The notes: generated by a model from the letters alone, not told the origin. 64,000 bases of DNA from Streptomyces sp. NBC_00250 (GCF_036192275.1 NZ_CP108088.1:7069501-7133500), one strand, 5' to 3'. Positions 9,571 to 17,916 are shown, counted from the stretch's first letter. A program made the numbers and translations.

Positions 9571-10005
9571 TCAGCTCTGGTTGAAGAAACCGTCCTGCCG
9601 GCGCCGGCCCGTCTCGCCGGTGATGATCTGGGTGTCGGCGGGGGTCAGCAGGAAGACCCGCGTCGCCACGCGCTCGATCGAACCGCGCAGACCGAAGGCG
9701 AGACCGGCGGCGAAGTCGACCACGCGCTTGGCGTCGTTCCCCTCCATCGCGGTCAGGTTCACGATCACCGGGACGCCGTCACGGAAGAGCTCGCCGATGC
9801 CCCGGGCGTCCCGGAAGCCGTCGGGGGAGACGGTGGCGATCCGGCGGCCCCGCTCCTCGGCGGTGTCCGTGGCCACCCGGACCCGGGGGTCCGTCACCCA
9901 GGCGTCGCCGCCCTCGGCACCGTCGGCGTACTCGTCGTCGTAGTAACGCTCGTCGTTGTCCTCGACGAGTCCCAGCCAGGCACTCGCCTTGCGCACCGAT
10001 CCCAT
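9571..10005 (-). CDS. SepF-like cell division protein
   Basis: 144 residues. An N-terminal [19 protein letters not shown] segment resembles the membrane-binding amphipathic helix of SepF, followed by an acidic linker. The C-terminal SepF core reads [19 protein letters not shown], then [15 protein letters not shown] and [12 protein letters not shown]. SepF anchors FtsZ to the membrane; Streptomyces carries the canonical sepF beside ftsZ plus paralogues (SflA, SflB). The surrounding genes are not the division cluster, so this is one of the paralogues; remembered gene order suggests SflA, unverified. A strong AAAGGAGG sits five bases before the ATG. Confidence 0.88.
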   Translation of the reverse strand: MGSVRKASAWLGLVEDNDERYYDDEYADGAEGGDAWVTDPRVRVATDTAEERGRRIATVSPDGFRDARGIGELFRDGVPVIVNLTAMEGNDAKRVVDFAAGLAFGLRGSIERVATRVFLLTPADTQIITGETGRRRQDGFFNQS

Positions 10006-10328
10006 GGACGCCTCCTTTCAGCGCGGTCACTTGTGGTTCCGCAATCCCTATCGTCCTTCATGATGCGGATCGCGCGCCAAGTGGATAGTCGGCGCGCAGG
10101 GGATTCGTGACGGTACTGGTGCAGAACGTGAGCACCCTTTCCTGGCGATTCGTCAGGAAACTTGCGGTATGCGGGGCCTGAGGGAGGGCCATGTAGCTGA
10201 AAATATGAAAGTCGGGTCACAAGGGTGACGATGGGCGCGTACGGGTGAACGGGCCCGCTCGCTACGATGCCGCGAGGCCGCCCGGCGGTCCATAGCCCGG
10301 CCCAGATTCACGACTCACGGGGGAGTCC
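10006..10328. other. Divergent intergenic region, SepF-like / DUF5685
   Basis: About 320 bases with no gene. It holds a perfect hairpin TTTCCTG-N9-CAGGAAA at 10138-10160 and a short inverted repeat GTCAC-AAGG-GTGAC at 10216-10229. Both lie between the two start codons and could be operators. The stretch 10030-10215 is less GC-rich than the flanking genes, as expected for promoters. Confidence 0.5.
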
Positions 10329-11585
10329 ATGTTCGGAATCGTCAGACCCTGCACCCATCGGCTCACCGACGGCCTCAAGACCGAGTGGATGGCCCACCTC
10401 TGCGGCCTCTGCCTGGCACTTCGCGCCGACCACGGCCAGTTCGCCCGGGTCGTCACCAACTACGACGGACTCATCGTCTCCGTGCTGACGGAGGCTCAGA
10501 CCGGTGCGGTGGAGAGCGGACGTCGCACCGCCGGACCCTGCCCGCTGCGCGGGATGCGGACCGCCCCCGTGGCGCGGGGCGAGGGCGCCCGGCTCGCCGC
10601 CACCGTCTCGCTCGTCCTCGCCTCGGCGAAGGTGCGCGACCACGTCGCCGACCGGGACGGCCTGTTGGCCCGCAGGCCCGTCGCCGCCGCGGCCCGCCGC
10701 GTCGCCCGCTCCTGGGACAAGGCGGGAGCCAGAACCGGCCGCGCCCTCGGCTTCGACACCGCCCTCCTCGTCGACGCCGTCGACCGCCAGACCGGGATCG
10801 AGGCCCTCGCCGGGCCCGGCACCTCCCTGCTCGCCGTCACCGAACCGACCGAGACCGCGACCGCGGCCGCCTTCGCGCACACCGCCGTCCTCGCCGGACG
10901 GCCCGGGAACGCGGAGCCGCTCGCCGAGGCGGGCCGGCTCTTCGGCCGGCTCGCCCACCTCCTGGACGCCGTCGAGGACCAGACCGCCGACGCCGAGAGC
11001 GGCGCCTGGAACCCGCTCACCGCGACCGGCACCTCCCGCGAGGAGGCCCGCCGGCTCGCCGACGACGCCCTGCACGGCATCCGCCTCGCCCTGAGGGACG
11101 CCGAGTTCGCCGACGGCAAGCTCGCCCACGTCCTGCTCGCCCACGAACTGCGCACCTCGGTGGACCGCGCCTTCGGCACGACGCGCTGCGCCCACGGCGC
11201 ACCGGGACCGGGCCAGGGTCCGGTGCCGGGCAACCCGTACGCGGGCGGGACCCCGGGCCCGTACGACCCCTACGGTGTCGGCGGGAACCCCTACGGCGGT
11301 GGAGGGAACCCGCACGGCGGTGGCGGCGGTTTCGGCGGACCGGGCGGTCCCGGCGGGCTGCCGCCGCAGTTCGGCGGCGGCGCCCCGCAGGCACCCAAGC
11401 CGCGCGGCTTCCTCGCGGGGTGCGCCATGTTCACCTGGCTCTTCTGCACCTGCCAGATCTGCTGCGCCAAGGAGTACGAGGGTCCCTGGTCCCGCAAGAA
11501 GCGCGAGGGCTGCTGCCAGAACTGCGACTGCGGCAATGGAGACTGCGGCGGCTGTGACTGCTGCTGCCCCTGCGACGGCTGCTGA
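10329..11585 (+). CDS. DUF5685-family protein with 16-cysteine tail
   Basis: 418 residues in three parts. Residues 1-290 are an alpha-helical domain beginning MFGIVRPCTHRL and HLCGLCLALR (Cys pairs that may bind metal). Then comes a Gly/Pro/Tyr-rich flexible linker of about 55 residues. The final 58 residues contain 16 cysteines, ending CDCCCPCDGC. I recall the N-terminal domain as DUF5685, a family of unknown function. The tail resembles a metal or Fe-S binding or membrane-associated Cys cluster; its AMFTWLFCTCQICC segment is hydrophobic. Divergent from the SepF-like gene. Function unknown. Confidence 0.85.
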   Translation: MFGIVRPCTHRLTDGLKTEWMAHLCGLCLALRADHGQFARVVTNYDGLIVSVLTEAQTGAVESGRRTAGPCPLRGMRTAPVARGEGARLAATVSLVLASAKVRDHVADRDGLLARRPVAAAARRVARSWDKAGARTGRALGFDTALLVDAVDRQTGIEALAGPGTSLLAVTEPTETATAAAFAHTAVLAGRPGNAEPLAEAGRLFGRLAHLLDAVEDQTADAESGAWNPLTATGTSREEARRLADDALHGIRLALRDAEFADGKLAHVLLAHELRTSVDRAFGTTRCAHGAPGPGQGPVPGNPYAGGTPGPYDPYGVGGNPYGGGGNPHGGGGGFGGPGGPGGLPPQFGGGAPQAPKPRGFLAGCAMFTWLFCTCQICCAKEYEGPWSRKKREGCCQNCDCGNGDCGGCDCCCPCDGC

Positions 11586-11630
11586 CGGACCGCCGGCCCA
11601 CGGGACCCCCCTCGCCGGAGCCCCGTCCCG

Positions 11631-12608
11631 CTACTTCTTCGGTGCCGGGAGCTCCGGCGGGGAGATCCGCGACGTGGCGATGCCCGATCCCGTCACCCCC
11701 CACTTCCTCAGGATCCGGTCGTACGTCCCGTCCGCCTTCAGGCCGTTCACCGCGGCCTGGAAGGCGGGCGCGAGCGGGGTGCCCTTCTTGAAGGCGAAGC
11801 CGACGTCGAGCCGCCGGTACTCGTTGAGGAACTTCACGTTCTTCTGCTGCGTCACCGCGTAGCGCACGCCGTTGATCGTGTTCATCACGACATCGCTGCG
11901 CCCCTGCTGGAGCGCCATCCAGACCGCCCCGGTCTCGCTGTAGACGTTCACCTCGTACGGCTGCTTGCCCGCCTCCTTGCACCGGCCCTTGTTCTGCTCC
12001 AGGGTCCGTTCGAAGGTGGTGCCGGCGTTCACCGCCACGTTCAGACCGCACAGCTGGGTGAGGTCGGTGACCGCCTTCAGCGGGCTGTCCGCGCGGCTCG
12101 CGAAGCCCTGGCCGTCGTTGATGTACGTCACGAAGTCGATGGCCTTGAGCCGCTCCTCGGTCACGCCGAAGTTCCCGGTGCCCACGTCGTACTTGCCGCT
12201 GCCGAGCGCCGGCAGGATCGCCTCGAAGCCGACCACCTCCCGCTTCAGCTCCAGGCCGAGGGCCTTCGCCACGGCCGCGGCGAAGTCGGCGTCGACCCCC
12301 ACGACCGTCTTGCCGTCGGGCAGATACGCCGAGCTGGGCGGGGTGGCGACGGCGGAGGCGATCGTGAAGCTGCCCCGCTGCCGGACCTCGGCGGGCAGCA
12401 GTTTCGCCGCGGCCTCGTTCTTCCTCACCGCCGACACCAGGTCCTCGGTCGGCAGCGCGCCCTTCGCGGCGGCCGGCGCCCCCGACGCTCCGGCCGGGGC
12501 CGTCGCGGGGTCCCCGCCCGCGCAGGCGGTGAGGGCGAGTGCGGCGCCCGTGATGAGGGCGAAGACGACGGTGGAGCGAGCGGTGCCGGGACGCGTGCGC
12601 GTGGTCAT
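11631..12608 (-). CDS. Amino-acid-type ABC transporter substrate-binding lipoprotein (SBP family 3)
   Basis: 325 residues. The signal peptide ends in lipobox LTAC (Cys29). The mature part follows the polar amino acid binding-protein fold: PPSSAYLPDGKTVVGVDADF, later YINDGQGFASRADSPLK and QGRSDVVMNTINGV. It is the second gene of a two-gene operon; its ATG overlaps the stop of the GNAT gene (ATGA). With the divergent operon, the locus encodes two such receptors for one permease/ATPase set, as in the B. subtilis ytm operon (two receptors, two permeases, one ATPase) for sulfur amino acids. The ligand is inferred, not seen. Confidence 0.9.
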   Translation of the reverse strand: MTTRTRPGTARSTVVFALITGAALALTACAGGDPATAPAGASGAPAAAKGALPTEDLVSAVRKNEAAAKLLPAEVRQRGSFTIASAVATPPSSAYLPDGKTVVGVDADFAAAVAKALGLELKREVVGFEAILPALGSGKYDVGTGNFGVTEERLKAIDFVTYINDGQGFASRADSPLKAVTDLTQLCGLNVAVNAGTTFERTLEQNKGRCKEAGKQPYEVNVYSETGAVWMALQQGRSDVVMNTINGVRYAVTQQKNVKFLNEYRRLDVGFAFKKGTPLAPAFQAAVNGLKADGTYDRILRKWGVTGSGIATSRISPPELPAPKK

Positions 12609-13084
12609 GGCTTCGGGTTCTCCAGGAGTTTCTCGAACGGCAGCGGGCCGATCGACTCGGGATCGGCGGACACGTCGAAGAGCGGGCGGTAGCCGCTCGC
12701 CAGATAGAGGCCCCTGGCCTCCGGCTGGCGCGGTCCGGTCGTGAGATAGAGGCGGGAGTAGCCGCGGGTGGCGGCCTCCCGTTCGAGCACGGTCAGGACC
12801 CGGCGGGCGAGTCCGCGCCTGCGGTGCGCCGAGTGGGTCCAGATGCGTTTCAGCTCGGCGGTGTCGTCGTCGTAGCGTCGGTACGCGCCGCCCGCCACGG
12901 GCCGGCCCTGTTCGAGGAGAAGCAGGAAGGCGCCGTGGGGAGGGGCGAACTCCTCCGCGGGGTAGCGGCTCAGATCGTGCGCGGAGCCGTACCGGGTCGT
13001 GTACTCGTGCGCCAGCTCGTCGAGGAGCGGGCGCGCCAAAGGGTCGGTGGTCGTGGTCCGGTGAACGGACAACGCGAAGGTCAT
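12605..13084 (-). CDS. GNAT-family N-acetyltransferase
   Basis: 159 residues, a single GNAT domain. The acetyl-CoA loop is HRRRGLARRVLTVLEREA (R/Q-x-x-G-x-G/A form), then GLYLASGYRPL. First structural gene of the minus-strand operon, coupled to the binding-protein gene by ATGA. In the B. subtilis ytm and yxe operons a GNAT enzyme N-acetylates S-substituted cysteines before a flavin monooxygenase cleaves them; the same role is my inference here. Its RBS (GAAGG, 13091-13095) lies in the 3' arm of a hairpin, downstream of a cysteine-ending leader peptide, so translation is probably regulated. Confidence 0.85.
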   Translation of the reverse strand: MTFALSVHRTTTTDPLARPLLDELAHEYTTRYGSAHDLSRYPAEEFAPPHGAFLLLLEQGRPVAGGAYRRYDDDTAELKRIWTHSAHRRRGLARRVLTVLEREAATRGYSRLYLTTGPRQPEARGLYLASGYRPLFDVSADPESIGPLPFEKLLENPKP

Positions 13085-13090
13085 GACGGT

Positions 13091-13128
13091 CCTTCAGGGC
13101 GAAGGAGGGCAGCCCTTCAGAACGAAGG
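13091..13128 (-). promoter_or_regulatory. RBS-sequestering hairpin with tandem alternative arm
   Basis: Read on the minus strand, CCTTC-GCCCT-GAAGG (13105-13091) places the GAAGG Shine-Dalgarno of the GNAT gene in a stem ending six bases before the ATG. A near-copy, CCTTC-GTTCT-GAAGG, lies just upstream at 13128-13114. The GAAGG of the upstream copy can pair instead with the CCTTC of the downstream copy (helped by GGG/CCC), which would free the RBS. This is the geometry of a sequestor/anti-sequestor switch. The pairings are seen in the sequence; the switching is inferred. Confidence 0.55.
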
Positions 13129-13224
13129 AGGGCGGCGCGGCAGAGCGAGGGGAGGGCAGAGCTCAGGCATCCACGAGGGGCCTGTGTGTGAAGGCGCCGC
13201 GGAAAGCAGCACGCGGGCGGAGCG

Positions 13225-13241
13225 GAGCCGGAGGCCGGCTC
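13225..13241 (-). promoter_or_regulatory. Hairpin just after the leader ORF (candidate attenuator)
   Basis: Perfect 7-bp stem with a 3-base loop (GAGCCGG-N3-CCGGCTC), beginning 18 bases after the stop codon of the leader ORF on the minus strand. Its position fits a stem whose folding depends on ribosome progress through the leader. There is no U-tract, so it could equally be a pause or structural element. Confidence 0.5.
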
Positions 13242-13259
13242 ATCGAGCAGAGGGTCGGC

Positions 13260-13328
13260 TCAACAGGAAGAGGACCACACGCGACCGAAGTCGATGTGGG
13301 AGCGCGTGACCAGCTGCTGCGAATGCAT
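13260..13328 (-). CDS. 22-aa leader peptide, HIDFGRV...C type (sulfur-responsive leader)
   Basis: ATG at 13328-13326 and TGA at 13262-13260 enclose 22 codons: MHSQQLVTRSHIDFGRV, then Trp, three Ser and a terminal Cys. The R-x-H-I/V-D-F/L-x-R-V-x-S-x-x-C pattern is the one I know from short putative leader peptides upstream of sulfur-assimilation and sulfur-import genes in Streptomyces. Cysteine as the last codon before the stop suits a ribosome that stalls when Cys-tRNA or sulfur is low. It lies about 175 bases before the GNAT-SBP operon, with a hairpin after its stop and a sequestered RBS further on. It is too short for ordinary gene callers. Family assignment is from memory; the ORF itself is read directly. 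Confidence 0.75.
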   Translation of the reverse strand: MHSQQLVTRSHIDFGRVWSSSC

Positions 13329-13399
13329 GGCCTCAGTGGAACAGGCATCCGTTCCCGCGTCAACCACGATGAGACGTACGGCTCACAGTGCGGACACCC

Positions 13400-13428
13400 T
13401 TGACAACAGGGCGTGTTGACCGCATAGC
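13400..13428 (+). promoter_or_regulatory. Candidate promoter of the permease operon
   Basis: TTGACA (13400-13405) is separated by 17 bases from CATAGC (13423-13428). The -35 is perfect, the -10 weak (3 of 6). It would give a leader of about 95 bases before the ATG at 13530. A second TTGACC lies inside the spacer. Confidence 0.45.
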
Positions 13429-13529
13429 CTCGAAGGGCGGATCGGGCTGAGGGGCCCGGTTCCGTGCTCAGTGCGTGTGAAGGCGCACCCCCGTGTTCGA
13501 TCCGCCTCTGGCATCCACGGAGTCTTCGC

Positions 13530-14378
13530 ATGTCCGCGACCCTGGTCAAAACCCCCTCCACGGCCCCGCCGGCCGAACCGCCGCCCCGCGTCGTCCCCAC
13601 CCGCCGCGCCGGGCAGTGGACCGCCGCGGGCCTCGTCCTCGTCCTGCTCGCCCTCGGCCTCGTCTCGGTCGTCCGCAACAAGGCCTTCCAGTGGGACGTG
13701 GTCGCCGAGTACTTCACCTCGGCCTCCGTCCTGCGCGGACTCGGCCTCACCCTGTGGCTGACCGCCCTCGTCATGGCCCTCGGCTTCGTCCTCGGGACCC
13801 TGCTCGCCGTACTCAGACTCTCCGCCAACCCCGTTCTCCGCGCGGTCAGTTGGGGTTACGTCTGGTTCTTCAGATCCACCCCGATCCTGGTCCAGCTGCT
13901 CTTCTGGTTCAACATCGGCGCGCTCTACCCCCAGATCCTCGGCGTGAACACGGTCAACCTCCTCGGCCCCGTCTCCGTCGCCGTCATCGGCCTCACCCTG
14001 CACGAGGCCGCCTACGCCGCCGAGGTCGTGCGCGGCGGCATCCTCTCCGTCGACCGCGGCCAGATCGAGGCCGCCCAGTCCCTCGGACTCGGCCGGTGGC
14101 GCCGGCTCTCCCGGATCGTGCTCCCGCAGGCCATGCGGGCCATCGTCCCGCCCGCCGGGAACATGCTGATCGGCACCCTCAAGGGCACCTCGATCGTCTC
14201 CGTGATCGCCGTCCAGGACCTGCTCTACTCCACCCAGCTCGTCTACCACCGCACGTACGAGATCATCCCGCTGCTCCTCGTCGCCACGCTCTGGTACGTC
14301 GCCGTCACCTCGGTCCTCAGCCTCGGGCAGTACTACGTCGAGCGGCACTACGCCCGCGGTACGGCCGGTGCGCGATGA
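13530..14378 (+). CDS. Amino acid ABC transporter permease (HisM/GlnP type), first copy
   Basis: 282 residues, about five membrane helices after a Pro-rich N-terminus. Signatures of polar amino acid permeases: WFFRSTPILVQLLFWFNIGA, and the EAA loop around GQIEAAQSLGLGRWRRLSR with IVLPQAMRAIVPP after it. Start ATG 13530 has CGGAG seven bases upstream; an in-frame GTG at 13464 has no better site. First gene of the plus-strand operon and the partner of the second permease, the two forming a heterodimeric channel. Coupled to the next gene by ATGA. Confidence 0.92.
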   Translation: MSATLVKTPSTAPPAEPPPRVVPTRRAGQWTAAGLVLVLLALGLVSVVRNKAFQWDVVAEYFTSASVLRGLGLTLWLTALVMALGFVLGTLLAVLRLSANPVLRAVSWGYVWFFRSTPILVQLLFWFNIGALYPQILGVNTVNLLGPVSVAVIGLTLHEAAYAAEVVRGGILSVDRGQIEAAQSLGLGRWRRLSRIVLPQAMRAIVPPAGNMLIGTLKGTSIVSVIAVQDLLYSTQLVYHRTYEIIPLLLVATLWYVAVTSVLSLGQYYVERHYARGTAGAR

Positions 14379-16180
14379 GCCTCCGTCCCTCGATCGTGAT
14401 CGTGGGCGCCGGGCCGCGGGGGACCGGCTTCCTCGAACGGCTCGCCGCCAACCTGCCCGAGGTGTACGGCGACGGCCCCCTCGACGTCCACCTCGTCGAC
14501 CCGCACCCGCCCGGCCCCGGCCGGATCTGGCGCACCGAACAGTCCCCGCTGCTCTGGATGAACTCCCGGGCCGAGGACGTCACCATGTTCACCGACGAGA
14601 CCGTGGACCTGGCGGGCCCCGTCCGGCCCGGACCCACCGTCGCCGAATGGGCCGGCATCGACGGCCGCACCTTCCCCACCCGCCCCCAGCAGGGCGCCTA
14701 TCTGCGCTGGGTGTACGAGCGGGCCCGCGCCGCGCTGCCCGCCTCCGTCACCGTCCACGAACACCGCACCACCGCCGTGCGGATCAGCGGCCCCCGCGAG
14801 GGGCGCCAGCGGGTCTGGCTGGAAGGCACCGCCGCACCCCTCCTCGCCGACCTCGTCGTCCTCACCGTGGGCCACCTCGACGCCGAACCCGACCCTGAGC
14901 AACAGGCCCTGGCAGGCTTCGCCGCCCGCCACGGCCTCGTCCACCTGCCGCCCGACTTCACCGCCGACAGCGACCTCGGCGCACTGCCCGCCGGTGAGCC
15001 CGTCATCGTCCGGGGCTTCGGCCTCGCCTTCGTCGACCTGATGGTGCTGCTCACCGAGGGCCGCGGCGGACGGTACGAGGGCGAGGGCGACACGCTCGTC
15101 TACCTGCCCTCGGGCAAGGAGCCGGTGCTGCACGTCGGATCGCGGCGGGGAGTCCCGTACCACTCCAAGCTCGGCTACGCCCTCGACGGCGAACGCCCCC
15201 CGCTGCCCCGCTTCTTCGGCCCGGAGCAGACCGACGCCCTGCTGCGGAGGACCGGACCGATCGACTTCCGACGCGATGTGTGGCCCCTCGTCGACAAGGA
15301 ACTCGGCTGGGCCCACTACCACCGGCTCTTCTCCGCCCATCCCGAGCGGACCACGCTCGCCTGGTCCGACTTCGAGCGGGCCTACGAGGAAGCGCCGCCG
15401 CGCGGGGCCGAACTCGCCGCCGTCGTCGCCGCGGCCGTCCCCGACCCCGCCGACCGGCTCGACCTGGACGCCCTCGACCACCCCCTGGACGGCATCCGCT
15501 TCACCTCGAAGGAGGCCCTCCAGCACGGTCTGCGCGACTACATCACCGACGACCTGACCCGCCGTCACGATCCCGCCCACAGCTCCGACGCCGCCGTCTT
15601 CGCCGGCCTGCTCTCCGTCTACGGACAGCTCCTGCGGCTCGGCGACCGCGTCGACCCCGGCGGCTGGTGGCACGGCTTCTTCAGCTATCTCGCCTCCGGG
15701 CCGCCCGGACCCCGGCTGCGCCAGCTCCTCGCCCTCTCCCGCGCCGGAGTCGTCCGCTTCCTCGGTCCCCAGGTCACCGTCGAGGCCGACGGGGAACGCG
15801 GAGTCTTCCGGGCCGCGTCCGCCGCCGTACCGGGGGAGTGGACCGAGGCCCGCGCCCTCGTCGAGGCCCGGCTCCCCGACCCCACCCTCGAACTCACCGG
15901 CAGCCCGCTCCTCCGTGCCCTGCACGAGGAGGGCGCGCGGGCCACCACCAGCGGTCTCCTCGTCGTCGACCCCGCCGACGGCCGGGTCCTGGAGCACGAC
16001 GGACGCCCGCACCCGCGCCGCTTCGCGCTCGGTCCGCACACCACCGCGCGGAGCGACAGCGCCTTCACCCGGCCCCGTACGGGCGGGGTCGTCTTCCGGC
16101 AGAACGACGTCACCGCACGGGCCGCGCTGACGTTCCTGCGCGACCGGGAGTGTCGGCATCCGGCGCCGCTGAGCGCCTGA
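14375..16180 (+). CDS. FAD/NAD(P)-binding protein (NAD_binding_9 type)
   Basis: 601 residues. The N-terminus is a dinucleotide-binding fold (IVIVGAGPRGTGFLERLAA), followed by LWMNSRAEDVTMF and a second Rossmann-like segment (PVIVRGFGLAFVDLMVLLTE). This resembles the FAD/NAD(P)-binding family found next to transporter and regulator genes in actinobacteria, distantly related to N-hydroxylating and Baeyer-Villiger flavoenzymes. It is embedded between two permease genes and coupled to the first by ATGA, so it should be co-produced with the importer and may process the imported substrate. The reaction is unknown; cytosolic, with no membrane segment. Confidence 0.85.
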   Translation: MSLRPSIVIVGAGPRGTGFLERLAANLPEVYGDGPLDVHLVDPHPPGPGRIWRTEQSPLLWMNSRAEDVTMFTDETVDLAGPVRPGPTVAEWAGIDGRTFPTRPQQGAYLRWVYERARAALPASVTVHEHRTTAVRISGPREGRQRVWLEGTAAPLLADLVVLTVGHLDAEPDPEQQALAGFAARHGLVHLPPDFTADSDLGALPAGEPVIVRGFGLAFVDLMVLLTEGRGGRYEGEGDTLVYLPSGKEPVLHVGSRRGVPYHSKLGYALDGERPPLPRFFGPEQTDALLRRTGPIDFRRDVWPLVDKELGWAHYHRLFSAHPERTTLAWSDFERAYEEAPPRGAELAAVVAAAVPDPADRLDLDALDHPLDGIRFTSKEALQHGLRDYITDDLTRRHDPAHSSDAAVFAGLLSVYGQLLRLGDRVDPGGWWHGFFSYLASGPPGPRLRQLLALSRAGVVRFLGPQVTVEADGERGVFRAASAAVPGEWTEARALVEARLPDPTLELTGSPLLRALHEEGARATTSGLLVVDPADGRVLEHDGRPHPRRFALGPHTTARSDSAFTRPRTGGVVFRQNDVTARAALTFLRDRECRHPAPLSA

Positions 16181-16225
16181 TCCCCGCCCCGCTCCCGCTG
16201 CCCGACCCCTTTCCGAGGAACCGCC

Positions 16226-17113
16226 ATGTCTCTCACCAGCGATCCGCCCGTCACCAGAGCCGCCGTCGTGAAGGAACCGACAGCCGGCCCCGAGCTCGTG
16301 GTCGTCCCCGTGCGTCACCCCTGGCGCTGGGTGGCCGTCGCCGTCACCGCCGTACTGCTCATCCAGTTCGTCCACGGGCTCGTCACCAACCCCGGCTGGG
16401 AGTGGGACGTCTTCGCCGCGTTCTTCACCACCGAAACGGTCCTCCGGGCCGTCTGGGTCACCCTCCAGCTCACCTTCCACGGCACCGCCCTCGGCTTCGC
16501 GATCGGCATCGTGCTCGCCTTCATGCGCCTGTCGGCCAGCCCGTTCCTGCGGTCCGTCGCCTTCGGCTACATCTGGGCCTTCCGCTCGATCCCGCTCATC
16601 GTCCAGCTGCTCTTCTGGTTCAACCTCGCCTACCTCTACAAGGAGCTGAGCATCGGCATCCCCTTCGGGCCGAGCTTCCTCTCCTTCGACACGATGGGCC
16701 TGGTCGGCGAGATGAGCGCCGCCGTCCTCGGACTCGCCCTGCACCAGGCGGCCTACGCGGCGGAGATCGTCCGCGGCGGTGTACTCGCCGTGGACGAGGG
16801 CCAGTTGCAGGCCGCGGCCTCCCTCGGCATCCCGCGGCTCCGCCAGGTGCGGCGCATCGTCCTGCCGCAGGCCATGCGCTCGATCCTGCCCAACGCCGCC
16901 AACGAGATCATCTCGCTCTTCAAGGGCACCTCGATCGTCTCCGTCATGGCGATCGGCGAACTCTTCTACCAGGTCCAGGTCGTCTACGGCCGCAACGGAC
17001 GGGTCGTCCCGCTCCTGATGGTCGCCACCGCCTGGTACGTCCTGCTCACCACCGCGCTCTCCGTCGTCCAGCACTACGTCGAACGCCACTACGCGAAGGG
17101 GAGCACCCGATGA
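16226..17113 (+). CDS. Amino acid ABC transporter permease, second copy
   Basis: 295 residues, closely similar to the first permease (shared IVLPQAMRSILP, QLLFWFNLAYLY and LKGTSIVS/FKGTSIVS blocks), so the pair arose by duplication. The EAA loop is GQLQAAASLGIPRLRQVRR. Start ATG 16226 has GAGGAA six bases upstream. It overlaps the ATPase start by ATGA. With permease 1 it should form the membrane channel; the large FAD protein gene separates the two permease genes, an unusual order. Confidence 0.92.
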   Translation: MSLTSDPPVTRAAVVKEPTAGPELVVVPVRHPWRWVAVAVTAVLLIQFVHGLVTNPGWEWDVFAAFFTTETVLRAVWVTLQLTFHGTALGFAIGIVLAFMRLSASPFLRSVAFGYIWAFRSIPLIVQLLFWFNLAYLYKELSIGIPFGPSFLSFDTMGLVGEMSAAVLGLALHQAAYAAEIVRGGVLAVDEGQLQAAASLGIPRLRQVRRIVLPQAMRSILPNAANEIISLFKGTSIVSVMAIGELFYQVQVVYGRNGRVVPLLMVATAWYVLLTTALSVVQHYVERHYAKGSTR

Positions 17114-17916
17114 GCTCCGTCACCGCCGACCCGGCCGTCCAATCCGCGGCCACCGCCACCGCCAAGGTCGAGATCCGCTCGGTCCACAAGACCTTCGGCC
17201 CCCTCCACGTACTGCGCGGCATCGACCTCGACGTCCGCGCCGGCGAGGTCACCGTCGTCCTCGGCCCCTCGGGCTCCGGGAAGTCCACCCTCCTGCGGAC
17301 CATCAACCACCTGGAGAAGGTCGACAGCGGCACCGTCAGCGTCGACGGCACCCTCGTCGGCTACCGCCGCTCCGGCAACAAGCTCTACGAGCTGCGCGAG
17401 CGGGACATCCTCAAGCAGCGCACCCGGATCGGCTTCGTCTTCCAGAACTTCCACCTCTTCCCCCACCTCACCGTCCTGGAGAACATCGTCGAGGCCCCCG
17501 TCTCGGCCCTGAAGCGCCCCCGCAAGGAGGCCGAGGCCGCGGCCCGGGCCCTGCTCGAACGCGTCGGACTCGCCGACAAGGCGGAGGCGTACCCCAAGCA
17601 GCTCTCCGGCGGACAGCAGCAGCGGGTCGCCATCGCCCGCGCGCTCGCCCTCGAACCCGGCCTGCTCCTCTTCGACGAGCCGACGTCCGCGCTCGACCCC
17701 GAACTGGTCGGCGAGGTCCTCGACGTCATCAAGGACCTGGCCGCCTCCGGCACCACCATGATCGTCGTCACCCATGAGATCGGCTTCGCCCGCGAGGTCG
17801 CCGACACCGTGGTCTTCATGGACGAGGGCCGGATCGTCGAGCAGGGACCGCCGGCCGAGGTGCTCGACAGCCCGCGCCACGAACGCACCCGCGCCTTCCT
17901 CTCCAAGGTCCTCTGA
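17110..17916 (+). CDS. Amino acid ABC transporter ATP-binding protein (GlnQ type)
   Basis: 268 residues with all nucleotide-binding motifs: Walker A GPSGSGKST, Q-loop FVFQNFHLFPHLT, signature LSGGQQQRVAIA, Walker B LLLFDEPTSALD and the switch His in MIVVTHEIGFA. The RSGNKLYELRERD insertion is typical of the polar amino acid/cystine importer subfamily. The only ATPase of the locus, so it presumably serves both permeases and both receptors. Confidence 0.95.
   Translation: MSSVTADPAVQSAATATAKVEIRSVHKTFGPLHVLRGIDLDVRAGEVTVVLGPSGSGKSTLLRTINHLEKVDSGTVSVDGTLVGYRRSGNKLYELRERDILKQRTRIGFVFQNFHLFPHLTVLENIVEAPVSALKRPRKEAEAAARALLERVGLADKAEAYPKQLSGGQQQRVAIARALALEPGLLLFDEPTSALDPELVGEVLDVIKDLAASGTTMIVVTHEIGFAREVADTVVFMDEGRIVEQGPPAEVLDSPRHERTRAFLSKVL

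Noticed and set aside
13091..13133. Two copies of a 19-bp repeat as a CRISPR or integration remnant
   Set aside because: Only two copies with a 23-bp period, no spacers, no cas genes; they overlap the GNAT RBS and are better explained as alternative hairpins.
13464..13530. Upstream in-frame GTG as permease start
   Set aside because: ATG 13530 has a CGGAG at proper spacing, and the extra residues (cysteine- and proline-containing) are not typical of permease N-termini.
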